This document shows, piece after piece, positions 1 through 8,942 of a stretch of 40,023 bases of DNA. The stretch's first letter is position 1. Each line of letters begins with the position of its first letter. Made by a program: the position numbers and the translations under genes. Under the pieces are notes generated by a model. That model saw nothing but the letters and a program-made list of their open reading frames with translations. It was not told the DNA's origin and made no database searches. Source of the stretch: Lutibacter sp. (lineage in GTDB: Bacteria; Bacteroidota; Bacteroidia; Flavobacteriales; Flavobacteriaceae); assembly GCA_027449025.1 (NCBI GenBank), contig DAIDMK010000027.1, positions 1 to 40,023 of the forward strand, given 5' to 3'.

Positions 1-234
1 ATTTCCTCTTCAGATTAATGAGCATATAATACAAATTATTTTTGTGAAATCCACCAACTATTTTTCAGTACATTACCGAGTTTGTTGAATTTCATTTCCC
101 ACTGGGTAAATAGTCAACACCACAATTTTTAATTTTCGAAGAAAATTAGCAGGAAACAGTCTTAAAATTATTGAGCTAAAACACAAGCCATAATAACCCT
201 ACATTATTTGTGTAATCTTGCTTTAACCGCTTAT

Positions 235-2307
235 TTAATTCAATAATCTAGGATTGCTAAGAATCAACTCTATCTTTTTTATAATTACAGTGATTTGACT
301 CATTTGTACTTCTATATTTCTAAAATAGATACTAATATCTCTGTTAATCCAGCTTTCAGAAATAACTCTTGCACCCAAACTAATTCTTAAAACCGCACTT
401 TGAGAATCAGCATCATATTTTACATTAACTGCTTGCCCTATATGACATTTTTGGGCTGCAAGTCTAACTATTTCTAAAGAGGAATCTTTAAATTGATTAG
501 ATATATCAGAATTTAACAATTCATAGAGCCTTTTTACTTTATCAATAGGTAGTACCTCCTTATTTTGAAGGATGAAGAAAGGAAAAATTGTACGAATATT
601 TCTAAGTCCGAATTCTTCACGGGTATAAGTATTCTTTTTTGTTTCATCCCCAAAAAGAGGTTCTAAAAAAGAGGCATCTTTAATAGAATCTTCAACAAAA
701 TTACAAAACATCTCAATGCCCATATTTCTATATAAAATAGGTGTTTTATAGTATCGAGCCATTTCAACTATGGCAGCATTCCAGCGCATATAAGAGCCAT
801 AATTAAACTCATCACATAAATCTTTTGAACAGAACCATGATGTTGGCCAATCAGTATTATTGTAATAATTGGCCAAACCTTCGGGTAAAGTGTTTTTTAC
901 AGAATTAATGGATTTACTAACACCTTCTGGCAGAATTAATGCCCCCGAATAAGGAGGTCCCGTAAAGTATTTACTACCCGTTATAGTAACAATATATCCT
1001 TTATTTAAATAATTTTGTATGTCTTTTGGATCTAACCTTAGTTGTGAAGCATCTACAATAATTTGCATTGATAAATTATCAAGAGTATTCAATTTTCGCA
1101 TCATTTCTTCACTAGGTGATTGATAGCCTAATTTTGATTGATCCATTGCATGTAATACAATATGTCTTCCCAATTCATTAGTTTTTGAAATGGCAGTAAA
1201 AACCTCTTTGTCTAATTGTAAGGTGGATTTTAACTCACCATTTTCATCTCTTAAAGGAATTTTAATCAAATCGATATCTCTAAACCCTTCTATTTTATCT
1301 CCTTTTTTAACAGGGTAATTCAAAGCGGTTGTATTTTCAAAATGACATCCTTTTAATGCAGCAGGTACGCCGCTGCCGGTTTCATCAGAAGCTACTAAAA
1401 CATGCGTAATCTCCTTATTAGAAATTATTTGGGTAATAGCTGCAATTTGAAGAGAAGAATCAGTTCCGGAAGGCGAAAATATTATTTGACATTCATTATT
1501 TATTTTAAATATTTTTCTAAGATTGGTTTTTAGCAATTCTGAAAACTCAATGGTCGTATTTTTGAATCCTTTTTTTAAGCTGTTTTGAATTAATATACTC
1601 CTAACCTTGTCTGTTTTATCAAAAGCAAAATTTGAAACACTCGTTGCAGTTGATGAGGCAAAAGTAAATGCTTCCGGTCTTGGAAATGGTCGGCAACCAT
1701 ATTTATTTAACAACTCAATTTCGTCAATATTTAATCTAAGATCGCCACCTGCCATTAATAAATATTCCGTTGGTTTTGCCAGATTTTCAAGAATTGGTTT
1801 CCATGATTCTTTAACTATTTTCTTTGAATTTTTTAATCCGTGTATCGTTTGTATATCCTTATGTTTTAATAAAGATTCTGTATCCAAAGCTTGCTCATTC
1901 TTGATAATATCAATTAAAAAATGATGAATCGTTTTTAATTTTTCTTTATCATCTTTTGGCAATAATTTATAAAATATTTGAGTAACTCTTAGCGCAGCTA
2001 TATCACACAAAAGGGTATTCGATTTATCTTTCCCTAGGGCTTTATACCAAAGTTGCCATTCTATTCCATATCTCAAATAAATTAAAGCTAAAACAGGTTT
2101 TTCTAAAAATGATGAACCAATGATAATTGATTTGTTGGGTAAAATCATAAATATATCGGGCTCTTTAATAGAGGTAATAATATTTATGTTGTTTATCTTG
2201 GGGACAGTATTAAATCTCTTTAAAACCCTAACCAAATAGTTTACATTTTCTTTTTCAAATAAACTTGTTCTTTTATATTGATCCTCAATAAGTAGATTTT
2301 TTGGCAT
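235..2307 (-). CDS. PLP-dependent aminotransferase-fold protein of unknown substrate
   Basis: 690 residues. The region from about residue 200 to 600 reads as a fold-type I PLP enzyme: a FSPSGTDSSLQ cofactor-phosphate-type loop at about 277-287, VDASQ (about 418-422) as the Asp that would contact the pyridine nitrogen, and GSKYFTGPP (about 444-452) with Lys446 as the likely Schiff-base lysine. The first 190 or so residues and the C-terminal 80 have no domain I recognise, and the protein is longer than the usual 400-450 residues of this fold. It stands alone, with no biosynthetic neighbour, so no substrate can be given. There is no signal peptide, so it is probably cytoplasmic. The start fits a Bacteroidota A/T-rich leader, with a TACTTTTG box about 90 bp upstream. 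The fold is fairly sure; the reaction is unknown. Confidence 0.8.
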   Translation of the reverse strand: MPKNLLIEDQYKRTSLFEKENVNYLVRVLKRFNTVPKINNINIITSIKEPDIFMILPNKSIIIGSSFLEKPVLALIYLRYGIEWQLWYKALGKDKSNTLLCDIAALRVTQIFYKLLPKDDKEKLKTIHHFLIDIIKNEQALDTESLLKHKDIQTIHGLKNSKKIVKESWKPILENLAKPTEYLLMAGGDLRLNIDEIELLNKYGCRPFPRPEAFTFASSTATSVSNFAFDKTDKVRSILIQNSLKKGFKNTTIEFSELLKTNLRKIFKINNECQIIFSPSGTDSSLQIAAITQIISNKEITHVLVASDETGSGVPAALKGCHFENTTALNYPVKKGDKIEGFRDIDLIKIPLRDENGELKSTLQLDKEVFTAISKTNELGRHIVLHAMDQSKLGYQSPSEEMMRKLNTLDNLSMQIIVDASQLRLDPKDIQNYLNKGYIVTITGSKYFTGPPYSGALILPEGVSKSINSVKNTLPEGLANYYNNTDWPTSWFCSKDLCDEFNYGSYMRWNAAIVEMARYYKTPILYRNMGIEMFCNFVEDSIKDASFLEPLFGDETKKNTYTREEFGLRNIRTIFPFFILQNKEVLPIDKVKRLYELLNSDISNQFKDSSLEIVRLAAQKCHIGQAVNVKYDADSQSAVLRISLGARVISESWINRDISIYFRNIEVQMSQITVIIKKIELILSNPRLLN

Positions 2308-2397
2308 AAGTGTTTTATTTAAAACTATAAAATTGTTAAAACAAATTGTATAGTGTTGGAATTTAGAATATTAGATACTGAATAATAAATCAATCCA

Positions 2398-2405
2398 CAA
2401 AAGTA
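2398..2405 (-). promoter_or_regulatory. Possible Bacteroidota -7 box for the PLP gene
   Basis: TACTTTTG on the minus strand matches the Bacteroidota -7 consensus TAnnTTTG, about 90 bp upstream of the start at 2307. No convincing TTTG -33 box is seen at the expected distance, so this is tentative. Confidence 0.35.
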
Positions 2406-2493
2406 TAGTTTTTTTACTAATAATTTAGAATTTGTATGTTGGTTATGTAACTATTAGAACACTTAGATGCTATAAATAAGTGTTGCAATAAAA

Positions 2494-2637
2494 GTGAAAA
2501 AAATAACAAATCTTTCATCTCCTTCGGTTTATAAATTAATCAACGATTTAGAAAGTCTAGAAATAATAGAGGAAATAACTGGGGCTAAAAGAGGTAAAAT
2601 TTATATGTTTAGAGATTATACAAATCTATTTAATTAA
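2494..2637 (+). pseudogene. 3' remnant of a Fic-family-like gene (C-terminal winged helix)
   Basis: An open frame of 47 codons from GTG, with in-frame stops just upstream at 2464 and 2473. The translation includes SSPSVYKLINDLESLEIIEE, then ITGAKRGKIY and a final YTNLFN. This is the pattern of the winged-helix C-terminus that ends many Fic-family AMPylator genes (recognition helix, then 'LGIL-EITG-KR-R-Y'). No FIC motif HPFxxGNGR is present upstream, so only the tail survives. I read it as a decayed or recombined gene end. An intact small DNA-binding protein is less likely because there is no convincing start. Confidence 0.55.
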
Positions 2638-2795
2638 AACGTTGCGTAACACCATGCATAAAATATTGCTAAATCTAACTAACACGATATTTAAAACACA
2701 AAATATTATTATATTTAAACATGTAAAATTACGTTTTCAAAAGCGCGACTTTTCAGGTACAAACTCGTTGGCTGTAATAAAAACTGAAACCTAAT

Positions 2796-3503
2796 ATGAA
2801 AATTGATGCAATACTTTGGGATTATGATGGAACTCTTGTAAATTCAGTTCCAAAAAATATTGATATTACAAAACAAATTCTTTCAGTTGTTGCACCACGA
2901 TTAACTGGAGTACATTTACCAAAACAGTTAGAAAACGAGAAAGATTATCATATTGCAAATCATCAATCCAAAAATTGGCAAGACCTATATATCAATTATT
3001 ATGGAATGACCGAAAGCGAAATGCTTTTAGCTGGAACTTTATGGACCGAGTACCAATTGAAAAATTTAACGCCTGTTGCGCTATATTCAGAAATTAAGGA
3101 AACTATTAATCAAATAACACTTCCTCAAGGAATTTGTTCTCAAAACTCATCCGAAAATATAAATCAGGTTTTAAAAAAATATAACTTGTCACATAAATTT
3201 AATTCCATAATTGGATATGATGACATTCCAAGCAATATGCAAAAACCATCTTCATTTAGTGGAATAAAATGTTTAAATCAGATTTTCAAAACGCTAAAAA
3301 ACAAAACCATAATCTATATTGGTGACCACGAAGGGGATATTGAATTTGCAAGAAACATTGAAAACGATATAACGAATGATAATAAAGTAATATCAATTGC
3401 AGTAAAATATAGCGGAGCGATTACAAACTCTTGGAGCTATAAACCCGATTTTGAATTAGAATCACCAAAAGAATTATTAACCATGATTAAAAACTACAGC
3501 TAA
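2796..3503 (+). CDS. HAD-superfamily hydrolase (phosphoglycolate-phosphatase-like)
   Basis: 235 residues with all four HAD motifs: DYDGTLV with nucleophile Asp9 and Asp11 (motif I), Ser115 in the ICSQNSS strand (motif II), Lys150 in QKPSS (motif III), and GDHEGD with Asp177 and Asp181 (motif IV). An alpha-helical cap of the Gph/PGMB type lies between motifs I and II. It should be a cytoplasmic Mg-dependent phosphomonoesterase; the substrate cannot be read from the sequence. It sits alone between two gene remnants (Fic-like tail before, antiporter tail after). The flanks, starting ACGTTGCGTAACACC just after the Fic-like stop and GCTAACAGATTGC after its own stop, look like cassette edges, so it may have arrived by transfer. 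Confidence 0.85.
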   Translation: MKIDAILWDYDGTLVNSVPKNIDITKQILSVVAPRLTGVHLPKQLENEKDYHIANHQSKNWQDLYINYYGMTESEMLLAGTLWTEYQLKNLTPVALYSEIKETINQITLPQGICSQNSSENINQVLKKYNLSHKFNSIIGYDDIPSNMQKPSSFSGIKCLNQIFKTLKNKTIIYIGDHEGDIEFARNIENDITNDNKVISIAVKYSGAITNSWSYKPDFELESPKELLTMIKNYS

Positions 3504-3535
3504 CAGATTGCAAACCAATCGCTTTACTTAGCCTC

Positions 3536-3916
3536 GTGTTTTTCATCTCGGCTACGTCTATTTTAATCCAGGGAACAACTTTATCTGTTTTTGTGAAATG
3601 GCTAAAAGTGGTTATGCCCGAAAAATTGAAAAAGGTTACAGAAATAGGCCAGCTTCTTTTGGATCTGCCGAAATCTTCCTTACAAGAATTTGAAATTTTA
3701 CCAGACTTTTTTTCAGTAAACAAAAGAATTGTTGATTTGAATTTTCCAAAATCCGCATTCATTGTAATGATAAAACGCGATAAAGAATATATTCGCCTCG
3801 GTGGTACTACTGAAATTAAAGCAAATGATACTTTAATGGTTCTTGCAAATACTGTGAAAGATTATGAAAAAGTAAACGAATGTCTTTACAAGACAGATAA
3901 TGCAAAAAAATTATAA
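3536..3916 (+). pseudogene. C-terminal fragment of an NhaP2/CvrA-type K+/H+ antiporter
   Basis: About 126 codons from a GTG. The N-terminal part (FFISATSILIQGTTLSVFVKW) resembles the last transmembrane helix and its 'LLQGTT' end in CPA1 cation/proton antiporters. The rest resembles the TrkA_C/RCK_C regulatory domain (FFSVNKRIVDLNFPKSAFIVMIKRDKEYIRLGG, then NDTLMVLA). Complete proteins have about 350-400 more residues carrying the transport core, which are absent here; an in-frame stop lies at 3488. The similarity begins around 3521, right after the HAD gene ends, so the junction is sharp. It is very unlikely to transport, though a free regulatory domain could still be made. Confidence 0.65.
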
Positions 3917-3985
3917 ACCTGAATTTAAGCACTATAAAATTACGATTGCAAAACCACAACTTTTTATGCAGTTAATAGGTGATTT

Positions 3986-4093
3986 TCATAAATTGCGTTT
4001 CCTTATTTTTGTATCTTCTATTTTTTTTAGAATCTTTTCCTGTTTTTTATCATTTAATTCTGCTTTGGTGAGTTTTTTCTTCAATACAGCCAT
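3986..4093 (-). CDS. Possible small Lys/Glu-rich protein (35 aa)
   Basis: An ATG-started frame of 35 codons, reading MAVLKKKLTKAELNDKKQEK and ending in IRKRNL. It is highly charged, probably one helix, with no known motif. It falls in the otherwise empty gap between the antiporter remnant and the glycosyltransferase and has no clear ribosome binding site. It could be a genuine micro-protein, a truncated gene or chance. Confidence 0.25.
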   Translation of the reverse strand: MAVLKKKLTKAELNDKKQEKILKKIEDTKIRKRNL

Positions 4094-4242
4094 GATATAA
4101 TTATTTTAAGTTTATATAAAAAGAACATCGCTTAAACTCCAAGTTTGTACACTATTCTGAATGCGAGTAGAGATTCAGTATGTTTAAATTGAATATCTTT
4201 TATAAAAAATAATGTAATGAAGCCTTCTCTACCATCCCTCTT

Positions 4243-5760
4243 TTATTCAAATATTCTTGTCTTAAATAGTGCCTTCATTTTATCAAAGTCTTGTCGTGGC
4301 TTTTTGCAAATATAAATTTTTTGATAGAGCTCTTCATCATTGTCAGCATAAGGGTTGTAAATAGTTTTCACCAGTTTTACTTCTTCAAAATAAAGATCAA
4401 AAAAATCACCAACTTGATAACTTAAAGCAACAATAGTATTCGGCATTTGTCCCTTCGGTGTCCAACTGTAAAAACTTCCGTGATAAGAAAATGCTTTTGG
4501 AATAGTGTATGATGCTCCAAACAAATTGACCGCTCCTGCCTGTGCATAATGTTTTCCCCAAATTAAACAGTCTTGTTTTTCATCATCAGACAAACTATCA
4601 TATACCGATTTTAATTCTTTCATTGTTGTTGTCCATTTCTCATGCGTGTAATATTCATCATATTTTACACCGTATTTACCGCCTTCTATCTCTTTTTCTT
4701 CGTGCGGATATACTTTATCAAGATACCTATTAAAACTATATACGGGCATTCCGAAAGGGATAAGAATTACTCCTGCAATAATTAGAAACGAAACAGGATA
4801 CATTATCCATCTTCGTTTTACAATCACTTTTTGCTCCCAAAATATGGCTCCGAATGGAATTATTGTCAATATAATAGGAAAGAAATAATAGGATTTGCCA
4901 TTTTTGAATAACAATGCTAAAAAAGACAATCCAATTGCGATTGACAAGATGTTTGTCCTTTTTTCTTTCGACTTGAAAAGATAAAATAGCGCTGGAATTA
5001 CCAATAATAAAGATACTATTGGGTTAACTGCCATAAATAAACCCGACAGGTTATCAAGCCTACTTATTTTGTCTAATTGTGTTTCGTAAAGCCTATTCGT
5101 CATTTGGAATAGCGGGAAGTCATTCAAATATTGCCAAATGAGATTCGGTGCGATGCAGAGAAGAAAAACTAAGATGTTGAACCAAAATTTGTTTTTTATT
5201 AATACAGTTCTAGTTCTTTTAAAGAGTAATAATGAGGATAGACCAAATAGAAAAAAGATACTATCATATTTCATCAAGAAACCCAAAATACAGAAAAGTG
5301 TAAGGTACCACAAGGATTTACTATCGAGGTATTTTGTAAAACGGACGAGTTGATAAAATCCCAAAACCCAAAATAATTGACTAAAAACTACAGGTTGAAA
5401 AAGTTGTTGAGATCGTCCGAAACCTGGTGCAATAATAATAGCCAATAGCACTAAAAATACCGCTTTGCTTTTACCACCCAATTCAAGTGTGGTTTTGGCA
5501 ATATAAATTAGAATAAGTATGGCGGCAATATGCGAAAATAGATGATGCACAAAAACCGAATGGGATTGAAATAAATTTTGGATCAATGCAATCAAACTTA
5601 TTAAAAACGGAAATTCCATATAACCAAAAGCAAGATGTTTTCCAGTTTCTATATGCAATAATTCGTCTCCCTGAAAACCTGAATGACTATCTGCTATTAC
5701 ATGTAAAATCAGTTTTATGATACAAAAAAATAAAACTATTAATTTGGTTTGTCTATTCAT
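4243..5760 (-). CDS. GT39/ArnT-like membrane glycosyltransferase (PMT family)
   Basis: 505 residues. A hydrophobic N-terminal helix (about 7-23) is followed by a lumenal/periplasmic GDELLHIETGKH loop whose Asp32-Glu33 matches the metal/acceptor acidic pair of the GT-C PMT_2 family. About ten further membrane helices fill the region to about residue 340, and a soluble periplasmic C-terminal domain (about 345-505) follows. Family members transfer a sugar from a polyprenyl-phosphate donor to lipid or protein on the periplasmic side; donor and acceptor here are unknown. It is monocistronic as far as can be seen. The long gap upstream (5761-6404) separates it from the divergent SulP gene. Confidence 0.8.
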   Translation of the reverse strand: MNRQTKLIVLFFCIIKLILHVIADSHSGFQGDELLHIETGKHLAFGYMEFPFLISLIALIQNLFQSHSVFVHHLFSHIAAILILIYIAKTTLELGGKSKAVFLVLLAIIIAPGFGRSQQLFQPVVFSQLFWVLGFYQLVRFTKYLDSKSLWYLTLFCILGFLMKYDSIFFLFGLSSLLLFKRTRTVLIKNKFWFNILVFLLCIAPNLIWQYLNDFPLFQMTNRLYETQLDKISRLDNLSGLFMAVNPIVSLLLVIPALFYLFKSKEKRTNILSIAIGLSFLALLFKNGKSYYFFPIILTIIPFGAIFWEQKVIVKRRWIMYPVSFLIIAGVILIPFGMPVYSFNRYLDKVYPHEEKEIEGGKYGVKYDEYYTHEKWTTTMKELKSVYDSLSDDEKQDCLIWGKHYAQAGAVNLFGASYTIPKAFSYHGSFYSWTPKGQMPNTIVALSYQVGDFFDLYFEEVKLVKTIYNPYADNDEELYQKIYICKKPRQDFDKMKALFKTRIFE

Positions 5761-6228
5761 TCATTTGTGATGATTTTGAAATGGTACACAACGTGATTTC
5801 TCAACTACTTAATTTATCCCAATTTTTATCAAGCTAAAAGGTGATTATAACAAATAATTCTGTTTCCATTTACTTTTGAATTACTAAAATAGCATAAATA
5901 AATTTGTGAAAGTATAAATTTTTTCATTTTAGTTTAATTTGGTTTTTTAAAGTGTAAGTCTCTAACAAAGCTGAAGATGATGTGTTTTTTTGATGATCAA
6001 CTATCATAATAATATATAGGCACATCTAAACCAATTTGTTTGGTTAAAACTATTATATGTTTTGCGCCTTCACTTTTTCGATATCTCCGCCAAGCGACCT
6101 GAAATTTTTATTGAAAAATTTCTTTATACTGCAACCTTTATAATAACATTCTGAATTAAAGCGGATTCCATAAATATTCATAAAAACCTCACATTCGTAA
6201 TAACAGGCATTTTTTTACCTATAGTTTG
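5761..6228. other. Intergenic region between divergent glycosyltransferase and SulP genes
   Basis: No convincing gene in this stretch. A 42-codon minus-strand frame (6053-6181, MNIYGIRFNSECYYKGC...) is the longest of note; it has no motif I know and may be chance or a remnant. The rest is AT-rich and must contain the promoter of the minus-strand glycosyltransferase gene. Confidence 0.5.
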
Positions 6229-6229
6229 C

Positions 6230-6260
6230 TTGGTCACTAATCCACAAATTCATACTTTTG
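6230..6260 (+). promoter_or_regulatory. Bacteroidota-type promoter for the SulP gene
   Basis: TACTTTTG at 6253-6260 matches the -7 consensus TAnnTTTG, and TTG at 6230-6232 lies about 20 bp upstream as the -33 element. Transcription would begin about 140 bp before the SulP start. Confidence 0.5.
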
Positions 6261-6359
6261 CAAACTTAAAACTTAAAAAATAGTTTTTCCTTATAATTTT
6301 TTTGCACTTATTCTATTTAAAATAGCACGTTTTCATAAGAATTATTGATTTGTTTGTCC

Positions 6360-6376
6360 CGGAGTTTCTAGCTCCG
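6360..6376 (+). promoter_or_regulatory. Small hairpin in the SulP 5' leader
   Basis: CGGAG and CTCCG arms separated by TTTCTAG, about 30 nt before the SulP start. It would fold in the leader RNA. No riboswitch class is recognised, so its role is unknown. Confidence 0.3.
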
Positions 6377-6404
6377 CTAATGTTTAATCTATTTAAAAAT
6401 TTAA

Positions 6405-7934
6405 ATGAAAAAATATTTTAACCTATTCGCTGTTTCTCAAAAAGTTGATTATAAAATAGAGATTTTATCGGGTATTACGGTAGCTCTTGCCCTTGTTCCC
6501 GAAGCCGTTGCTTTCGCATTAATTGCTGGATTGTCACCCTTAACCGGACTTTATGCAGCATTTGTGATGGGTTTGGTCACCGCAATTTTTGGTGGTCGCC
6601 CGGGAATGATTTCAGGTGCGACAGGCGCAGTCGCTATTGTGGTAGTCGCTTTGGCAAAAACACATGGTGTGGAATATGTTTTTGCAACAGTCATATTTGC
6701 AGGCCTTATTCAAATAGTCGCTGGAGTTTTAAAACTGGGAAAACTCATTCGAATGGTACCGCATCCAGTTATATTTGGGTTTGTTAATGGATTGGCAATT
6801 ATCATTTTTATTTCTCAATTGGCACAATTTAAAGATGTTTCAGGCAATTGGCTAACTGGCACGCCACTTTATATTTTACTCGGATTGGTTTTGCTGACTA
6901 TGGCAATTATTTATGGATTGCCAAAACTTACCAAAGCAATCCCCGCCTCCTTATTAGCCATTCTTGTTGTATTCGGAATTGTTGCTTTTTTTGGCATCGA
7001 AACTAAAACTGTTGGCGATATCGCCTCTATCAGTGGTGGTTTTCCTCCATTTCATATACCAAGTGTTCCTTTTACAATGGAATCAATCATAATAATATTT
7101 CCTTACGCAGCGATTGTTGCAGGAGTTGGATTGATTGAAAGTTTGCTTACCTTAAATATTATTGATGAAATTACTGAAACACGTGGTCGCGGAAATAGAG
7201 AAGCTATAGCTCAAGGTTCGGCAAATATTTTGTCGGGTATGTTTTCTGGTATGGGCGGTTGCGCCATGTTAGGTCAAAGCTTGATTAATATCTCTGCGGG
7301 TTCAAGGGCAAGATTATCGGGAATTGTCGCTTCGGTGATGTTGCTTGTTTTTGTGATGTTCGGTTCGGGATTGATTGAAAAAGTACCAATGGCAGCTTTA
7401 ACAGGATTGATGATTATGGTAGCCATTGGAACATTTGAATGGGCCAGTATGAAAATATTTACCAAAATGCCAAAGTCCGATATTTTTGTGATGGTCATGG
7501 TTACCTTAGTGACTGTGGTGCTACATAATTTGGCGCTGGCGGTTATTATTGGTGTTATTATTGCCGCATTGGTGTTTGCCTGGGACAATGCAAAACGCAT
7601 TAGGGCAAGAAAATTAATTGATGATAATGGCGTAAAACATTATGAAATTTACGGCCCTTTATTTTTTGGCTCTGTAACGGCTTTTAATGAAAAGTTTGAT
7701 GTATTGAATGACCCCGATGAGGTGATTATTGATTTTTCGGAAAGCAGGGTTGTGGATATGTCGGCTATCGAAGCCTTAAATAAAATTACGGAACGCTATT
7801 TAAAAGTGGGCAAAAATATTCATCTAAAGCATTTAAGCCCCGATTGCAAGAAATTGTTAAAAAATGCTGACAGCATAATTGATGTCAATGTTTGGGAAGA
7901 TCCAACCTATAAGGTTGCAGTTGACGAGATATAA
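6405..7934 (+). CDS. SulP-family anion transporter with STAS domain
   Basis: 509 residues. The membrane domain (about 20-395) carries the SulP hallmarks: VALALVPEAVAFALIAGLSP near the start, and GNREAIAQGSANILSGMFSG followed by GGCAMLGQSLIN around residues 264-292. A short STAS domain follows (about 405-509; VIIDFSESRVVDMSAIEALNKI). Family members exchange or symport sulfate, bicarbonate or other anions across the inner membrane; substrate specificity cannot be told. The protein is at the short end for the family but both domains are complete. It is monocistronic, with its own promoter and a strong terminator hairpin right after the stop. Confidence 0.92.
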   Translation: MKKYFNLFAVSQKVDYKIEILSGITVALALVPEAVAFALIAGLSPLTGLYAAFVMGLVTAIFGGRPGMISGATGAVAIVVVALAKTHGVEYVFATVIFAGLIQIVAGVLKLGKLIRMVPHPVIFGFVNGLAIIIFISQLAQFKDVSGNWLTGTPLYILLGLVLLTMAIIYGLPKLTKAIPASLLAILVVFGIVAFFGIETKTVGDIASISGGFPPFHIPSVPFTMESIIIIFPYAAIVAGVGLIESLLTLNIIDEITETRGRGNREAIAQGSANILSGMFSGMGGCAMLGQSLINISAGSRARLSGIVASVMLLVFVMFGSGLIEKVPMAALTGLMIMVAIGTFEWASMKIFTKMPKSDIFVMVMVTLVTVVLHNLALAVIIGVIIAALVFAWDNAKRIRARKLIDDNGVKHYEIYGPLFFGSVTAFNEKFDVLNDPDEVIIDFSESRVVDMSAIEALNKITERYLKVGKNIHLKHLSPDCKKLLKNADSIIDVNVWEDPTYKVAVDEI

Positions 7935-7936
7935 GA

Positions 7937-7959
7937 AAAGGGCGGCAAAACCGCCCTTT
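7937..7959. terminator. Hairpin terminator between convergent genes
   Basis: Perfect 9-bp stem AAAGGGCGG / CCGCCCTTT with loop CAAAA, GC-rich against an AT-rich background, placed 3 bp after the SulP stop. It can serve the convergent peroxiredoxin-like gene as well. Confidence 0.85.
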
Positions 7960-8024
7960 CCTAGGGTTGAGCAATTTACACAATAAACTTTACGCTTTTA
8001 AAAACAGGAAATACACATCAAAAT

Positions 8025-8693
8025 TTATTCTGGCAAATTATTTAGAATATCTTCAATGGAAGCTCTTATCTTATAATTTGGATTGAATTGTTTATAAACA
8101 ATTTTTCCATTTGTGTCTATTATATAGGTTGCTGGAACTGGCAATACAGCCTCTTTTGTAGCATTGGTTTCTGAAATTGAAGCATTCAATTTTTCGGCAA
8201 TGATTGCTTGGTAGTCACTTGTTACTTTGTAATTCACATCAAATGCTTTCATAATACTTCCATCCATATCCGAAAAAATGGTAAAATTGGCATTGGTTTT
8301 ATCTCTTGTCCGAACTATATTCTCATAACTTTCAGAGGATATGGCAATTAATTTAGCACCTTTAGCTTCAATTTCTTTTGCTCTGGTGGCAAATTCAGAC
8401 AGGTGTTTGTTGCAAACCGGACACCAAAATCCACGATAGAAAATAATAACTATAGTTTGATTTTTATAAAGATCCTCTAATTTCACTTTTTCGTTTTCAG
8501 CAGTCGTAAATACAATCTGAGGGGCGTTGGCACCAATCTCCAAGCCTTTTGGAAGGTATTCCGGGTCCATTCCATAAGATGAATAATCGACGGTATCGAT
8601 GGCTGAAGTTGTATTGACCTTCTCAACTGGTTTGCTATTTTTACAAGCCAATAAAGAAGTAATTATTACTGATAAGATTATAAATTTTCTCAT
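8025..8693 (-). CDS. Peroxiredoxin-like (AhpC/TSA) lipoprotein
   Basis: 222 residues. The signal peptide ends in LLAC (Cys17), a lipobox, so it is membrane-anchored, probably facing the periplasm. The thioredoxin-fold AhpC/TSA domain (about 50-220) has FYRGFWCPVCNKHLSEF with Cys91 and Cys94 as a CxxC pair, as in the peroxiredoxin-like (Prx-like2) group; a resolving cysteine further on is not evident. It probably reduces peroxides or disulfides. It is the last gene of a four-gene unit (33 bp after the GDCCVxC gene) and ends against the 7937-7959 terminator. The redoxin at 21659-22219 is a cytoplasmic relative. Confidence 0.88.
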   Translation of the reverse strand: MRKFIILSVIITSLLACKNSKPVEKVNTTSAIDTVDYSSYGMDPEYLPKGLEIGANAPQIVFTTAENEKVKLEDLYKNQTIVIIFYRGFWCPVCNKHLSEFATRAKEIEAKGAKLIAISSESYENIVRTRDKTNANFTIFSDMDGSIMKAFDVNYKVTSDYQAIIAEKLNASISETNATKEAVLPVPATYIIDTNGKIVYKQFNPNYKIRASIEDILNNLPE

Positions 8694-8726
8694 TTTAATT
8701 AATTTTAAGAATTACACTATTTAATT

Positions 8727-8936
8727 TTATTTACAACAATCTTTTTTTGCTTGAATTGAAGGACAAGCAACACTGCCATAACTGCAATAAACACAGCAAT
8801 CTCCTTCATTGGGGCGCAATACCGTTTTGCAATTTTCGCATTCGTAAAAAAACTGACAAGCATCCGTGGGCATTGTTTCTTCTTTTTGAAAACCACAAGT
8901 CGGACAGGTAATTGTTGATGTTAGTTTAATATCCAT
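8727..8936 (-). CDS. GDCCVxC-domain small cysteine-rich protein
   Basis: 69 residues with 11 cysteines: CPTC at 11-14, Cys27, CENC at 33-36, the family signature GDCCVYC at 45-51, Cys58 and a terminal CC pair at 67-68. The signature defines the small 'GDCCVxC domain' family, often annotated as heavy-metal related; in some members one cysteine is selenocysteine. Two zinc-ribbon-like CxxC knuckles suggest metal binding, and no catalytic function is established. It lies 6 bp after the metalloprotease gene and upstream of the peroxiredoxin-like gene, which fits a redox or metal-stress unit. Confidence 0.85.
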   Translation of the reverse strand: MDIKLTSTITCPTCGFQKEETMPTDACQFFYECENCKTVLRPNEGDCCVYCSYGSVACPSIQAKKDCCK

Positions 8937-8942
8937 TTTAGT

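Noticed and set aside
1-234. A gene end entering from the left edge
   Set aside because: Only a short minus-strand open stretch ending in WWISQK is seen, with no recognisable domain, so nothing can be supported.
6053-6181. 42-codon minus-strand frame MNIYGIRFNSECYYKGC
   Set aside because: No motif, no start signal and no neighbour supporting it; probably chance or a remnant.
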